A DNA stretch of 9,434 bases, taken from contig JAUWZC010000081.1 of assembly GCA_030615565.1 (NCBI GenBank), forward strand, positions 1-9,434, given 5' to 3'. The position numbers and the translations under genes are program-made. Source of the stretch: Desulfobacteraceae bacterium (GTDB lineage Bacteria; Desulfobacterota; DSM-4660; Desulfatiglandales; B25-G16). The notes under the pieces were generated by a model that was not told the origin of the DNA, did no database searches, and saw nothing but the letters and a program-made list of their open reading frames with translations. Of this stretch, positions 1 through 6,602 are shown in pieces (within the stretch, counting starts at the first letter, position 1; every line of letters starts with the position of its first letter).

Positions 1-28
1 CACTTAGAAATTCAAAAGGAGGTTAAAA

Positions 29-313
29 ATGGCTATTGATTGGGATAAAATCGATGCAGAAGTAGATGGTATTATTGAACAGGCAGCTAATGCGACAGAT
101 GAGAAACTAGCTTCAAAGATATCATCTGTAACAAGGTTAACAGATGAGGAGATTATGGAGTTATTTCCTGAACCGTCAGATGTGAAGAAATTAAAGGAAT
201 TAATGAAAGTAGTTAAATCTGCCGAAGATAGAAATACAAAAGTTAATAACATAGTAGCAAATGTTGAAGACTTTGCCGGTATTATAATAACAATTTTAGG
301 AAAATTGGCTTAA
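29..313 (+). CDS. Small acidic helical protein of unknown function (94 aa)
   Basis: I do not recognise this protein. The start is well supported: an AAAAGGAGGT ribosome binding site lies at 14-23, five bases before the ATG. The 94-residue product is rich in Asp, Glu and Lys and looks mostly alpha-helical, with no signal peptide and no cysteines. A central segment (about residues 40-62) reads LTDEEIMELFPEPSDVKKLKEL. The last 15 residues are hydrophobic (FAGIIITILGKLA) and could be an amphipathic or membrane-touching helix. The gene stands alone on the right; what lies to its left is outside the window. The strong ribosome binding site and ordinary codon use argue that it is real and well translated. 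Its family and role are unknown; small immunity, antitoxin or regulatory proteins are possibilities only. Confidence 0.8.
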   Translation: MAIDWDKIDAEVDGIIEQAANATDEKLASKISSVTRLTDEEIMELFPEPSDVKKLKELMKVVKSAEDRNTKVNNIVANVEDFAGIIITILGKLA

Positions 314-742
314 AAGAAAGACAGGGCCGTGAAAGGATTGGGGCCAACACTTTAATTTATATTTTTGACATAGTAGAATTACCACATGTCACGTCCACTC
401 CGAATAAGATAGAGGACCGCATCTTAAATATTAAATATTTGCTTTTCAAACTACTTTGCCTAACGTTTTTTTCCTACAATCTTTAAATCCAGGTTCTCAA
501 TGATGGTGAAAGGGAAAGATAAAAATTTCTCGAATACCCTTCCCTCCTCTTCTTTTAAATCGTTATGAATCTTTTTTCTTCAGAATAATATATACTTTTT
601 AATCAGCTAACATATACTTTTCAGTATCTTTCGATTTAAATATTATGCTTATTTTTGCCTAACATATTTTATTTATTGGATAATTGTAATAAGAAATTAG
701 CTTTGCAGTAATATAAAGCTGCATATAGGCAGTATAATCTAA
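314..742. other. AT-rich intergenic region with short ordered direct repeats
   Basis: No convincing reading frame exists on either strand. The DNA is very AT-rich. Two 10-mers occur twice in the same order: TTAAATATTA (424-433 and 636-645) followed by TTTGCCTAAC (455-464 and 654-663). ATATACTTTT also occurs twice, at 590-599 and 612-621, 22 bp apart. These could be a degraded duplication or protein-binding sites, but such short AT-rich matches can also arise by chance. No clear promoter or terminator was found. Confidence 0.5.
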
Positions 743-1009
743 GTTGAACTAGGCTGCTTTGGATTTTTCAGCGAGGGCAGTTGCGGGGGATGTCGGAAAG
801 AAGGCTGTTTATTTCAAGCCTGTGGTGTGCATGCCTGTGTTAAAGAAAAGGGCGTGGATTTCTGTTTTGAGTGCAGTGAGTTCCCGTGTGAAAGAACCGG
901 GCTTCCTCCACCACTGTATGAACGGTGGAAAAACAACAATAAGGTGATGAAAGACCTGGGTGTTGAGGGCTATTACGAAAGAATAAAGGGTTTGCCCCGC
1001 TATCCCTGA
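743..1009 (+). pseudogene. 3' remnant of a DUF3795-type cysteine-rich protein gene
   Basis: The open frame from just after the TAA at 740-742 encodes a cysteine-rich segment: CGGCRKEGC, then ACGVHACVKEKGVDFCFEC, then SEFPCERTGLPPPLYERW and a C-terminal GVEGYYERIKGLPRYP. This spacing of cysteine pairs followed by KGVDFCFEC-EFPC is what I know of the DUF3795 family, proteins of about 150 residues with putative metal-binding cysteines and no settled function. The N-terminal half of the family (its first CG-x-C-x-x-C motif) is missing. There is no ATG, GTG or TTG with a ribosome binding site before the cysteine block; the only early starts, such as GTG at 827, would discard several conserved cysteines. 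I therefore call it a 5'-truncated pseudogene. The C-terminus looks intact, so the loss seems to be a deletion or recombination at the left end. Confidence 0.65.
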
Positions 1010-1408
1010 TGTAACCCACTGCCGCTTTTGCCAACTTCTCAGGTCTTACTATTGCATCAAATCCGCTACAGTTTTTAAAAAATGGAGCGGCAAAAAAACT
1101 TCTGATTACAATCACAGGTCAATAACAAAATTGATTTGAACCTGAGTGTCTAGTTTGGCGAGAAACTTAGAAACAAGGTGCTTCAAATAAGCTACTACAT
1201 TTTGAAGAATATCCGTGATTGGGAGAAAGTTAATGAAAACACGTAGCGCATTGTTGTATAATCTCTCCTGAAAAGGACAAGCTAGGAAAAACATAATCGA
1301 AACCGGGGAGAGCGTCCTTAAAGGGATTGGAAAAGCCTCATACATTGTACCAAAAATACAAGAGTTTATGGGCCTTTTTTATTTTAAAGTCAAATGGAGG
1401 ATTTTCTG
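1010..1408. other. Intergenic region, largely non-coding, upstream of the kinase
   Basis: This stretch holds no complete gene. Open frames on the minus strand (840-1115 and 1112-1345) have no ribosome binding site and no recognisable motif. Its right end contains a possible coding remnant described separately. A T-rich run follows GGGCC at 1370-1385 but there is no strong stem before it, so I do not call a terminator. No recognisable promoter was found for the kinase, although one must lie here unless the gene is read from further upstream. Confidence 0.45.
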
Positions 1409-1409
1409 A
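1272..1409 (+). pseudogene. Possible C-terminal remnant of an unidentified gene
   Basis: After a TGA at 1269-1271 the frame stays open to a TGA at 1407-1409 and reads KGQARKNIIETGESVLKGIG then KASYIVPKIQEFMGLF. The mix of Gly, Ala, Ile, Val and charged residues looks like real protein rather than translated junk, while the upstream frames are broken by stops. There is no start codon with a ribosome binding site. An out-of-frame continuation just upstream (SPEKDKLGK, 1264-1290) could join it across the A-run at 1287-1291 by a one-base change. I cannot name a family; this is a weak call. Confidence 0.25.
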
Positions 1410-3946
1410 TGGCCAAAAAACCGACATATGAAGAATTGGAAATAAAAATCAAAGGTTTAGAGATAGAAACTGCTAAACGCAAGCAAACGGATGATATGAT
1501 TCTCAAGCGTGCAGAAGAGTTTGCAGCTCTTTATGAAACCTCCCTCGACATAACAAGACCAGATGACCTATCTTCTCTCCTTGAGACTATTGTGGGACGA
1601 GCAACACAACTCCTCAACTGCCCAAGTGGTGGGATGTATTTATGTGATCCAGATAGAAAAGAAGTCCGCTGTGTGGTGAGCTATAAAACACCGGATGATT
1701 ATACCAGTATGGTGCTCAAGTACGGGGAGGGGGCAGCAGGTATCGTGGCACAGACCAAAAAGCCGCTGATTATCGATGATTACCGCACCTGGTCGAAAAG
1801 GGCCGCCTCCTTTGAAAAGGACCAGCCATTTACCTCCGTGATCAGCGTGCCTATGATCTGGCAGGATGATGTGATAGGGGTAATTCACGTATTACATGAT
1901 GTGGAAACCCGACGCTTTACACAATCTGATTTGGACCTGCTTACCCTTTTCGCCAGTCAAGCGGCCACTGCGGTGAACAATGCGCAGTTAGTGGGAAAAG
2001 TTCAGAGCCACGCTGCTGAACTTGAGAAACGGATAACTGAAATAGAAGAGCGTACCGCTGAACTAAAAAAGGCCAATGAAGGACTTCAACGGGAAGTAAA
2101 CCAGCGAAAGCGAGCAGAGGAGGCGGTTCGGGAAAGCGAGGAGCGGTATCATGATTTGTATGACAACGCACCGGTGATGTACCATACGATTGATACAAAG
2201 GGCATCGTTCTGGACTGCAACCAGACGGAAGCGGACATGCTGGGCTATAGCAAGGAGGAAATTATTGGCAAGCCGATATACACTTTTCAAACCAAGAAAT
2301 ACCAGGATCTTGCCCCCCATGCGCTCCGCGAAGGAATGGAGAAAGGGCATGCCGCCGGGGAACGCCGTTTTGTGAAGAAGAATGGCACCATCATTGACAC
2401 CGTTTTCGATGCAACGGCCATTTACGATGATTCAGGCCAGGTTGTCGGCTTCCGGTCCACGATTACTGACATTACTCACCTCAAGAGGGCCGAGGAGGCG
2501 CTGCGGGAGAGTGAGGAGAAGTATCGCTCCCTGGTGGAGTCTACCGAAGATTCCATATACCTGGTAGACAGGGAATGCAGGTATCTGTTCATGAACCAAA
2601 AACATCTCTCAAGGTTTGGCTTGCCAATAGAGAATGTCATAGGGAGCTCATACAGCGAGTTCCATTCCAAAAAGGGAACCAAGGGGTTTGCCAAGAAGGT
2701 AAATCAGGTGTTCGAGACTGGCAGATCACTATCCTATGAGTATAGAAGCGAAAGAGACGCTGGATATTACATCCGAACCTTAAGTCCTGTCAAAGAACCA
2801 GACGGAAGAACAAGATCTGTGACTGTGGTTTCAAAAGACATCTCTGAGCGCAAGCAGAAAGAGGATGCACTGCGGGAGAGTGAAAAACAGGCATCAGCGG
2901 CGATAGAAGCAGCAAGGGGATTTACATTTAATTATGATATCGCTACAGGTAAGATTAAGTGGGGCGGTGTAATTGAAGAGATTACTGGGTATACTCCTGA
3001 AGAATTCTCATTGGTTGATATTGATGGCTGGGCAGAAAGAGTACACCCTGATGATAGAGATAGGATTTTATTAATTTTTCAGGAAGCTTTTCAGAGAGAT
3101 CGTGCTACAGCAGAATACCGATTCAGGACTAAAAAAGGTGATTATGTCACACTTTCTTCCATCAGCCTTACAGAGAAGGATGAAAAAGGCAAAGCTGCTC
3201 GCTTAGTAGGAATATTACAGGACATCACAGAGCGCAAGCAGGTGGAGGAGGAATTGAGGCGTTCAAATGAAGAACTTTTGAAAGAGCATAATCAAAGGAT
3301 GATGTTATCAAAAAGCCTTATCGATCTTCTAGAAAAAGACCGCCGGCAGATCGCCATGGAACTTCATGACCACATTGGCCAAACCCTAACCTCCCTCAAG
3401 ATGAACCTTGAAATGATTCATGGGAAATTGAAGCCTGGCCATACGGAGTTGGGGGCCCAGATAAAAATCGCTCAAGAAAGAGCAATTCAAGCGATAAAGG
3501 ATGTTAAGAATATCTCTCACGGGCTGAGGCCTGCCATGATAGACGCCTTAGGCGTAGTGTCCTCCCTTCGGGACCTATTCAACGAGATTCAGCAGCAGAC
3601 GGATATTGAGATCCATTTTTTTAGTCGAGGGATTCCCAAACGATTTGAAGAAGAAAAGGAACTCGCCATCTACCGCATTGCACAGGAAGCATTAACCAAT
3701 ATCATCAGGCATGCCAAGGCTAAGAATGTTTTCGTGAATCTGGTCAAGAAAGACGAGAAGCTTTCATTGAGTGCGGAAGATGACGGAGTTGGTTTTGACC
3801 AGGACAAGGTAATGAAGATCTCAAAAAAGAAGGGGCCACTGGGGATCCTTATTATGCGAGAGAGGGCGGAACAGCTCGATGGAGAGTTCACTATAGAGTC
3901 ACAGCCCGGCAAAGGAACGCATTTGTTGGTAGAAATACCCATTTAA
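1409..3946 (+). CDS. Soluble GAF-PAS-PAS-PAS sensor histidine kinase, HisKA_3 (NarX/DegS-like) class
   Basis: Predicted cytoplasmic sensor kinase that autophosphorylates on His and passes phosphate to a NarL-type regulator. I prefer the ATG at 1409 (MAKKPTYEELE, 845 aa): GGAGG at 1396-1400 lies eight bases upstream, whereas the in-frame ATG at 1394 overlaps that site. Numbering from 1409: short N-terminal coiled coil; GAF domain about 40-193; coiled coil 195-245; PAS1 about 245-360; PAS2 about 370-482; PAS3 with a PAC-like end (ILQDITERKQ) about 491-612; HisKA_3 dimerisation domain with RRQIAMELHDHIGQTLTSLK, phospho-acceptor His653; HATPase domain from about 747, with N-box EALTNIIRHA (Asn764), EDDGVGF and a terminal GKGTHLLVEIPI. 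No transmembrane segment is visible, so the signal is probably cytoplasmic. The ligand of each PAS/GAF domain cannot be read from the sequence. The regulator at 5237 is the obvious partner, as HisKA_3 kinases usually pair with LuxR-type regulators. Confidence 0.95.
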   Translation: MAKKPTYEELEIKIKGLEIETAKRKQTDDMILKRAEEFAALYETSLDITRPDDLSSLLETIVGRATQLLNCPSGGMYLCDPDRKEVRCVVSYKTPDDYTSMVLKYGEGAAGIVAQTKKPLIIDDYRTWSKRAASFEKDQPFTSVISVPMIWQDDVIGVIHVLHDVETRRFTQSDLDLLTLFASQAATAVNNAQLVGKVQSHAAELEKRITEIEERTAELKKANEGLQREVNQRKRAEEAVRESEERYHDLYDNAPVMYHTIDTKGIVLDCNQTEADMLGYSKEEIIGKPIYTFQTKKYQDLAPHALREGMEKGHAAGERRFVKKNGTIIDTVFDATAIYDDSGQVVGFRSTITDITHLKRAEEALRESEEKYRSLVESTEDSIYLVDRECRYLFMNQKHLSRFGLPIENVIGSSYSEFHSKKGTKGFAKKVNQVFETGRSLSYEYRSERDAGYYIRTLSPVKEPDGRTRSVTVVSKDISERKQKEDALRESEKQASAAIEAARGFTFNYDIATGKIKWGGVIEEITGYTPEEFSLVDIDGWAERVHPDDRDRILLIFQEAFQRDRATAEYRFRTKKGDYVTLSSISLTEKDEKGKAARLVGILQDITERKQVEEELRRSNEELLKEHNQRMMLSKSLIDLLEKDRRQIAMELHDHIGQTLTSLKMNLEMIHGKLKPGHTELGAQIKIAQERAIQAIKDVKNISHGLRPAMIDALGVVSSLRDLFNEIQQQTDIEIHFFSRGIPKRFEEEKELAIYRIAQEALTNIIRHAKAKNVFVNLVKKDEKLSLSAEDDGVGFDQDKVMKISKKKGPLGILIMRERAEQLDGEFTIESQPGKGTHLLVEIPI

Positions 3947-4240
3947 TTGCGGATTTGAGATTTCGGATTGCAGATTTATTTTGATTGCAGCCCGCCCTGG
4001 AGCGACCAAGTTGAAATACACCGCTGTTGCTGTATCAATTCAGAGGAGCTGCCTATATAACTATGGCTATGTAAGTCAGCCCGCCCTGGCGCTATGGACT
4101 TGAATCAGCCTCCTAAGTCTATAAAGTGCCATGTGCTGGGATCAGCGTATTAAGTCTATACAACCAGGTCTGGGCCAGGGGTCTGGGCCAGGGATTTCGG
4201 ATTTTGGAATGTGGATTGGTGATTGAAAATGCAGAGCGAA
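3947..4240. repeat. Intergenic mosaic of degenerate GGATT and CAGCCCGCCCTGG repeats
   Basis: Directly after the kinase stop the DNA consists of short degenerate repeats. A GGATT-type tract (TTGCGGATTTGAGATTTCGG and on) covers about 3947-3990 and reappears at 4194-4230. CAGCCCGCCCTGG occurs exactly at 3988-4000 and 4077-4089. A 20-bp motif ending TAAGTCTATA occurs at 4104-4123 and 4141-4160 with 17 of 20 matches. None is coding. The GGATT family also makes up the array at 8720-8950, which shows that it is a dispersed element in this genome. Confidence 0.6.
4167..4192. repeat. Two exact tandem copies of a 13-bp unit
   Basis: GGTCTGGGCCAGG is present twice head to tail (4167-4179 and 4180-4192). 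It sits inside the repeat-rich spacer between the kinase and the next gene. A function is not evident; it most likely reflects slippage. Confidence 0.85.
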
Positions 4241-4274
4241 CGCATTCCCCATCCCGATCATCATGACTGCAGGG

Positions 4275-4292
4275 TTCTTCAAGATTGAAGAA
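4275..4292. other. Perfect small hairpin TTCTTCA-AGAT-TGAAGAA
   Basis: A seven-base-pair perfect stem with a four-base loop lies in the spacer before the small gene at 4424. It is AT-rich and not followed by a T-run, so it does not meet the usual form of a Rho-independent terminator. The remaining spacer to 4423 shows no clear promoter. Confidence 0.4.
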
Positions 4293-4423
4293 TTAAAAGT
4301 GAAACTTCCTATTTAGAATTATCTGGAAAAATGGGTTGATTTAAGGTATAGTTATCGTGATCAAAATAAACATTTTAATAATGGATGATCTCCCTTTGAA
4401 CTTTACTTTTTTCGAGAAGATAT

Positions 4424-4621
4424 ATGAAAGAAAACGAACCCAAACATCCTCTTTCGGAAGAAGCTTTTTCCCCAGACAGTACACAAACTTATAGCAAGGA
4501 TGGTGTTGACCTATCCCTTATAAGATGGATGTTGTCTATGACCCCTACTCAACGTTTGCAAACTCTGCAAAAAAACATCCGCTCGGTAATGAGGTTACGT
4601 GGAGAAAAACCAACTACCTGA
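4424..4621 (+). CDS. Small protein paired with a nucleotidyltransferase; candidate antitoxin/partner (65 aa)
   Basis: A 65-residue protein whose C-terminal part, DGVDLSLIRWMLSMTPTQRL then QTLQKNIRSVMRLRGEK, looks like the conserved helical core of small proteins that I recall lying directly before nucleotidyltransferase genes in many bacteria. The N-terminal 25 residues are polar and probably disordered. The ribosome binding site is weak (GAGAAGA at 4414-4420, three bases before the ATG). Its last 23 bases overlap the next gene, so translation of the two is probably coupled. The order small protein then nucleotidyltransferase, and the overlap, fit a toxin-antitoxin arrangement, but the sequence shows no DNA-binding motif and the antitoxin role is inference. 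It could also be a structural partner of the enzyme. Confidence 0.75.
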   Translation: MKENEPKHPLSEEAFSPDSTQTYSKDGVDLSLIRWMLSMTPTQRLQTLQKNIRSVMRLRGEKPTT

Positions 4622-5093
4622 TTTCCTGGAAATCCTTAAGGTGTTAACAAAGCACAAGGTGGACTTTATCGTGGTTGGGGGAGTTTGTGCAGTCTTGCAT
4701 GGAGCTCCAGTAACAACGTTTGACCTTGACCTGGTTCATTCTCGGTCTTCTCAAAACCTCGCAAGCCTTATGTCAGCCTTAAACGAGTTAGATGCCTACT
4801 ATCGAGGACGGGGAGATCAACGATTGAAACCAAAGAGATTACACCTTTCATCTCCGGGGCATCAACTTCTCATGACCAACGCTGGTCCTCTTGACCTTCT
4901 CGGAACCATTGGAGTGGGTCACAGTTATAAAGACCTGCTGGAACACACTGTTGAATTGGGAGCAGGCGGATTAAACCTGCGCATTCTGAACCTTGAAAAA
5001 TTAATCGAAATAAAAAAGGAGACCATTACCGATAAAGATAAAGCTATGCTTCCAATTCTACAGCATACCCTGGAAGAGAAGCAAAAACAGTGA
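4599..5093 (+). CDS. Nucleotidyltransferase-fold protein (AbiEii/DUF6036-like), possible toxin (164 aa)
   Basis: The protein carries the minimal nucleotidyltransferase signature: VDFIVVGGVCAVLHGAP (Gly27-Gly28, His34-Gly35) followed by TTFDLDLV, with Asp42 and Asp44 as likely metal-binding acids, and a third acid in GPLDLLG (Asp99). The end (LRILNLEKLIEIKKE, then KDKAMLPIL) matches the helix usually found at the close of this fold, with the KD pair. Such enzymes transfer a nucleotide to protein or RNA; AbiEii-type members act as toxins or in phage defence, but many relatives are uncharacterised. The chosen start is GTG at 4599 with GAGG at 4591-4594, overlapping the upstream gene by 23 bases; no better ATG precedes the conserved region. 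At 164 residues it is compact, lacking the C-terminal extensions of full AbiEii. The function here is not proven. Confidence 0.85.
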   Translation: MEKNQLPDFLEILKVLTKHKVDFIVVGGVCAVLHGAPVTTFDLDLVHSRSSQNLASLMSALNELDAYYRGRGDQRLKPKRLHLSSPGHQLLMTNAGPLDLLGTIGVGHSYKDLLEHTVELGAGGLNLRILNLEKLIEIKKETITDKDKAMLPILQHTLEEKQKQ

Positions 5094-5104
5094 CTTGTCA
5101 ATGA

Positions 5105-5179
5105 CCCCGCCCTTCCGGGCGGGGCTTGAAAAAGGAAATAATTCAATTTCCGCCTCCATCCCCACCCTCCCGGGTGGGG
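5105..5179. promoter_or_regulatory. Three consecutive hairpins upstream of the response regulator
   Basis: Hairpin one is CCCCGCCC-TTCC-GGGCGGGG (5105-5124). Hairpin two is GGAAAT-AATTCA-ATTTCC (5134-5151). Hairpin three is CCCCACCC-TCCC-GGGTGGGG (5160-5179). Hairpins one and three have the same stem length and loop size, and they differ in the stem at a single pair, G-C changed to A-T on both sides, so pairing is preserved. Neither strong hairpin is followed by a T-run, so they are not typical terminators. They may be REP-like repeats or a structured leader of the regulator mRNA, 58 bases before its start codon. Confidence 0.6.
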
Positions 5180-5236
5180 CATTTAAGGGCGGCGGTAAAG
5201 AATACACATCCAAAAGGAAGTGGCACTGGTGAAACT

Positions 5237-5890
5237 ATGGATAAAACCAAAATCCTCATTGTTGATGACCATCGGGTGGTGATTGAAGGGATCAAGAGTG
5301 CGTTACAAGAGCATCCGGAATTTGAGGTGGTGGGCGAAGCTGTTGACGGCCTTCAGGCGGTAGAAAGTGCCAGGTCTTTGGGGCCCGAAATAGTGATCAT
5401 GGATATTTCGATGCCAAATCTCAGCGGTATAGAGGCCACTAAACAGATAAAGGAGTTTGACCCTGAAATTCGGATCGTCATTTATACCATGTATTCTGAT
5501 AAAGAGTTCGTTATCGATCTTTTCAAGGCGGGTATATCCGCTTATGTCCTGAAAGATGACCCTTTGTCAGATCTGATTTTAGCATTAAAGGCCGTCAAGG
5601 GCGGAGGAACATATTTCAGTACGATGTCTCCCACGATTTTACTCAGGCATATGAAAGAACTGGAAGAAAAAACGGAGAGTACGGATCCTTATGATACCTT
5701 GAGTCAGCGCGAGCAGGAGGTTTTTCAGCTACTGGCCGAGGGAAAGAGAATTAAGGAGATAGCCGATGAACTGTTCATAAGCCCGAAGACCGTTGAATCC
5801 CATAAATACAATATCATGGAAAAACTCCAAGCGACATCAGTCGTTGATCTCACCAAGATCGCTGTCAGGAAAAAGCTGATCGAGGTTTAG
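5237..5890 (+). CDS. NarL/FixJ-family response regulator (REC plus LuxR-type HTH, 217 aa)
   Basis: Two-domain transcription regulator, probably phosphorylated by the kinase at 1409-3946. The receiver domain spans residues 5-120 with the acidic pair Asp10-Asp11 (ILIVDDHRVV), phospho-acceptor Asp56 (IVIMDISMPNLSG), Thr84 and Lys106 (YVLKDD). The LuxR-type helix-turn-helix covers about 154-210: LSQREQEVFQLLAEGKRIKE then ISPKTVESHKYNIMEKL. All key residues are present. The frame is open upstream to 5126, but I start at ATG 5237 because MDKTKILIVDDH is the family's usual beginning, GGTGA lies four bases before it, and the upstream part would translate the hairpin region into a proline-rich tail. 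Its targets cannot be seen from this window. It lies 143 bp after the nucleotidyltransferase gene, same strand, and could be co-transcribed with kinase and module. Confidence 0.95.
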   Translation: MDKTKILIVDDHRVVIEGIKSALQEHPEFEVVGEAVDGLQAVESARSLGPEIVIMDISMPNLSGIEATKQIKEFDPEIRIVIYTMYSDKEFVIDLFKAGISAYVLKDDPLSDLILALKAVKGGGTYFSTMSPTILLRHMKELEEKTESTDPYDTLSQREQEVFQLLAEGKRIKEIADELFISPKTVESHKYNIMEKLQATSVVDLTKIAVRKKLIEV

Positions 5891-5893
5891 TTT

Positions 5894-5927
5894 ATTGGGT
5901 ATTGGGGATTGGGTAATCAATAACCCA
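5894..5927. repeat. ATTGGGTATTGGG-type short repeat after the regulator
   Basis: Three near copies of ATTGGG(T/G)A lie in tandem at 5894-5917. The end can also pair as TGGGT (5910-5914) with ACCCA (5923-5927), too weak for a confident terminator. The reverse complement of this motif recurs at 6756-6779 and 7144-7163. Beyond it, 5928-6017 has no other feature that I can support. Confidence 0.55.
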
Positions 5928-6017
5928 GGAAGCGTTAACAAATAACCAAACAGGATTTCGTAATTAAAAATATTCCAAATTTTATGATGGCTATCGAAGT
6001 TTAAATGTCTATAAAAT

Positions 6018-6371
6018 TCACCTCAAGCCAAGTGATCTGGAGATCTTGAGATCAACCTCTTTCATTTCCTGAGAGGTAAGCTGCCCCACTTTCCTCGACA
6101 CTATTTCTGCAGGAACGGTCATCACGAATTCTAAACGGAGAGTCGATTTTTTAACCAAACCGTTTACAGGCGTAGATTCAAGAAGCATTTCGGTTTCTTT
6201 AAGGTTATTGGGTACTCGTGAAGTAATACCGGCAAGAATAAGGTCATTATACCTACGATTTATAGTCATTTCCGATATTACCAGGGCAGGTCTGGCTTTT
6301 TGTATTTTTTGTTTGCCCGAAATTATAAAAGGGAATGGAACGATCACTATATCACCACGGCTATAATTCAT
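6018..6371 (-). CDS. PemK/MazF-family endoribonuclease toxin (117 aa)
   Basis: Likely toxin of a type II toxin-antitoxin module; family members cut mRNA at short sequences and arrest growth. The sequence begins MNYSRGDIVIVPFPF, has KARPALVIS (residues 25-33, Arg27) and GITS (Thr50-Ser51), then a conserved GLVKKSTLRLEFVMTVP (71-87), all hallmarks of the PemK/MazF fold. The frame is open as far as 6527, but I choose the ATG at 6371: AGAGGA lies five bases before it on the minus strand, the RGD block then falls at the normal N-terminus, and the length is typical of the family. The start overlaps the end of the antitoxin gene by 11 bases, suggesting translational coupling. The Arg and Thr/Ser residues expected for catalysis are present, so it should be active unless bound by its antitoxin. 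Confidence 0.9.
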   Translation of the reverse strand: MNYSRGDIVIVPFPFIISGKQKIQKARPALVISEMTINRRYNDLILAGITSRVPNNLKETEMLLESTPVNGLVKKSTLRLEFVMTVPAEIVSRKVGQLTSQEMKEVDLKISRSLGLR

Positions 6372-6570
6372 AGAGATCCTCTTCATTTTCCCAGATTTTG
6401 AGTAAGGCATTCTGTTGCAAAAGAAGAGCAGATTCATCCACTCCTGATTGCTCAGGCCGAAATCGCATTCGTAGGAAATCAATAAAATCAAGAACTTCTT
6501 GAACTTTTTGAGGTGGAAGGCCTTCAATGCTTTTCAGTATGTATTCCTTACTTTCCATAGAAATGGTCAT
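6361..6570 (-). CDS. DUF2281-like antitoxin of the PemK/MazF module (69 aa)
   Basis: Small protein encoded just before and overlapping the toxin, the usual antitoxin position. It contains LPPQKVQEVLDFIDFLRMR (about residues 18-36), which resembles DUF2281-type antitoxin proteins, and an acidic tail ending IWENEEDLYEL that would suit binding to a basic toxin groove. The start at 6570 is set by AAGGAG six bases upstream on the minus strand; a second ATG in frame (6558) lacks one. There is no recognisable ribbon-helix-helix or AbrB motif, so autorepression of the operon is not predictable from the sequence. The assignment rests on gene order and on the two recognisable segments. Confidence 0.8.
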   Translation of the reverse strand: MTISMESKEYILKSIEGLPPQKVQEVLDFIDFLRMRFRPEQSGVDESALLLQQNALLKIWENEEDLYEL

Positions 6571-6602
6571 GATAATCTCCTTTTGGATTTATTCTCCAAT
6601 TT

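Noticed and set aside
4..252. Minus-strand open frame of 82 codons
   Set aside because: Antisense shadow of the gene at 29-313, Ser-rich and without a ribosome binding site.
759..947. Plus-strand open frame of 62 codons over the DUF3795 remnant
   Set aside because: It is in a different frame from the cysteine-rich sequence and lacks any domain signature.
840..1115. Minus-strand open frame of 91 codons, part of which (FDAIVRPEKLAKAAVGYI) looks protein-like
   Set aside because: It runs antisense through the clearly coding DUF3795 cysteine block, has no ribosome binding site, and the outer part cannot be assigned to any family.
1112..1345. Minus-strand open frame of 77 codons
   Set aside because: No ribosome binding site and no motif; the overlapping plus strand has a better, though weak, protein-like segment at its right end.
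5105..5124. Rho-independent terminator after the nucleotidyltransferase gene
   Set aside because: The stem is strong but no T-run follows on either strand.
5126..5236. N-terminal extension of the NarL-type regulator
   Set aside because: The extension only translates the hairpin region into proline-rich sequence; ATG 5237 has a ribosome binding site and the family's normal N-terminus.
6372..6527. Longer start for the PemK/MazF toxin
   Set aside because: It would run antiparallel-free but out of frame through the antitoxin gene; the ATG at 6371 has its own ribosome binding site and gives the normal family length.
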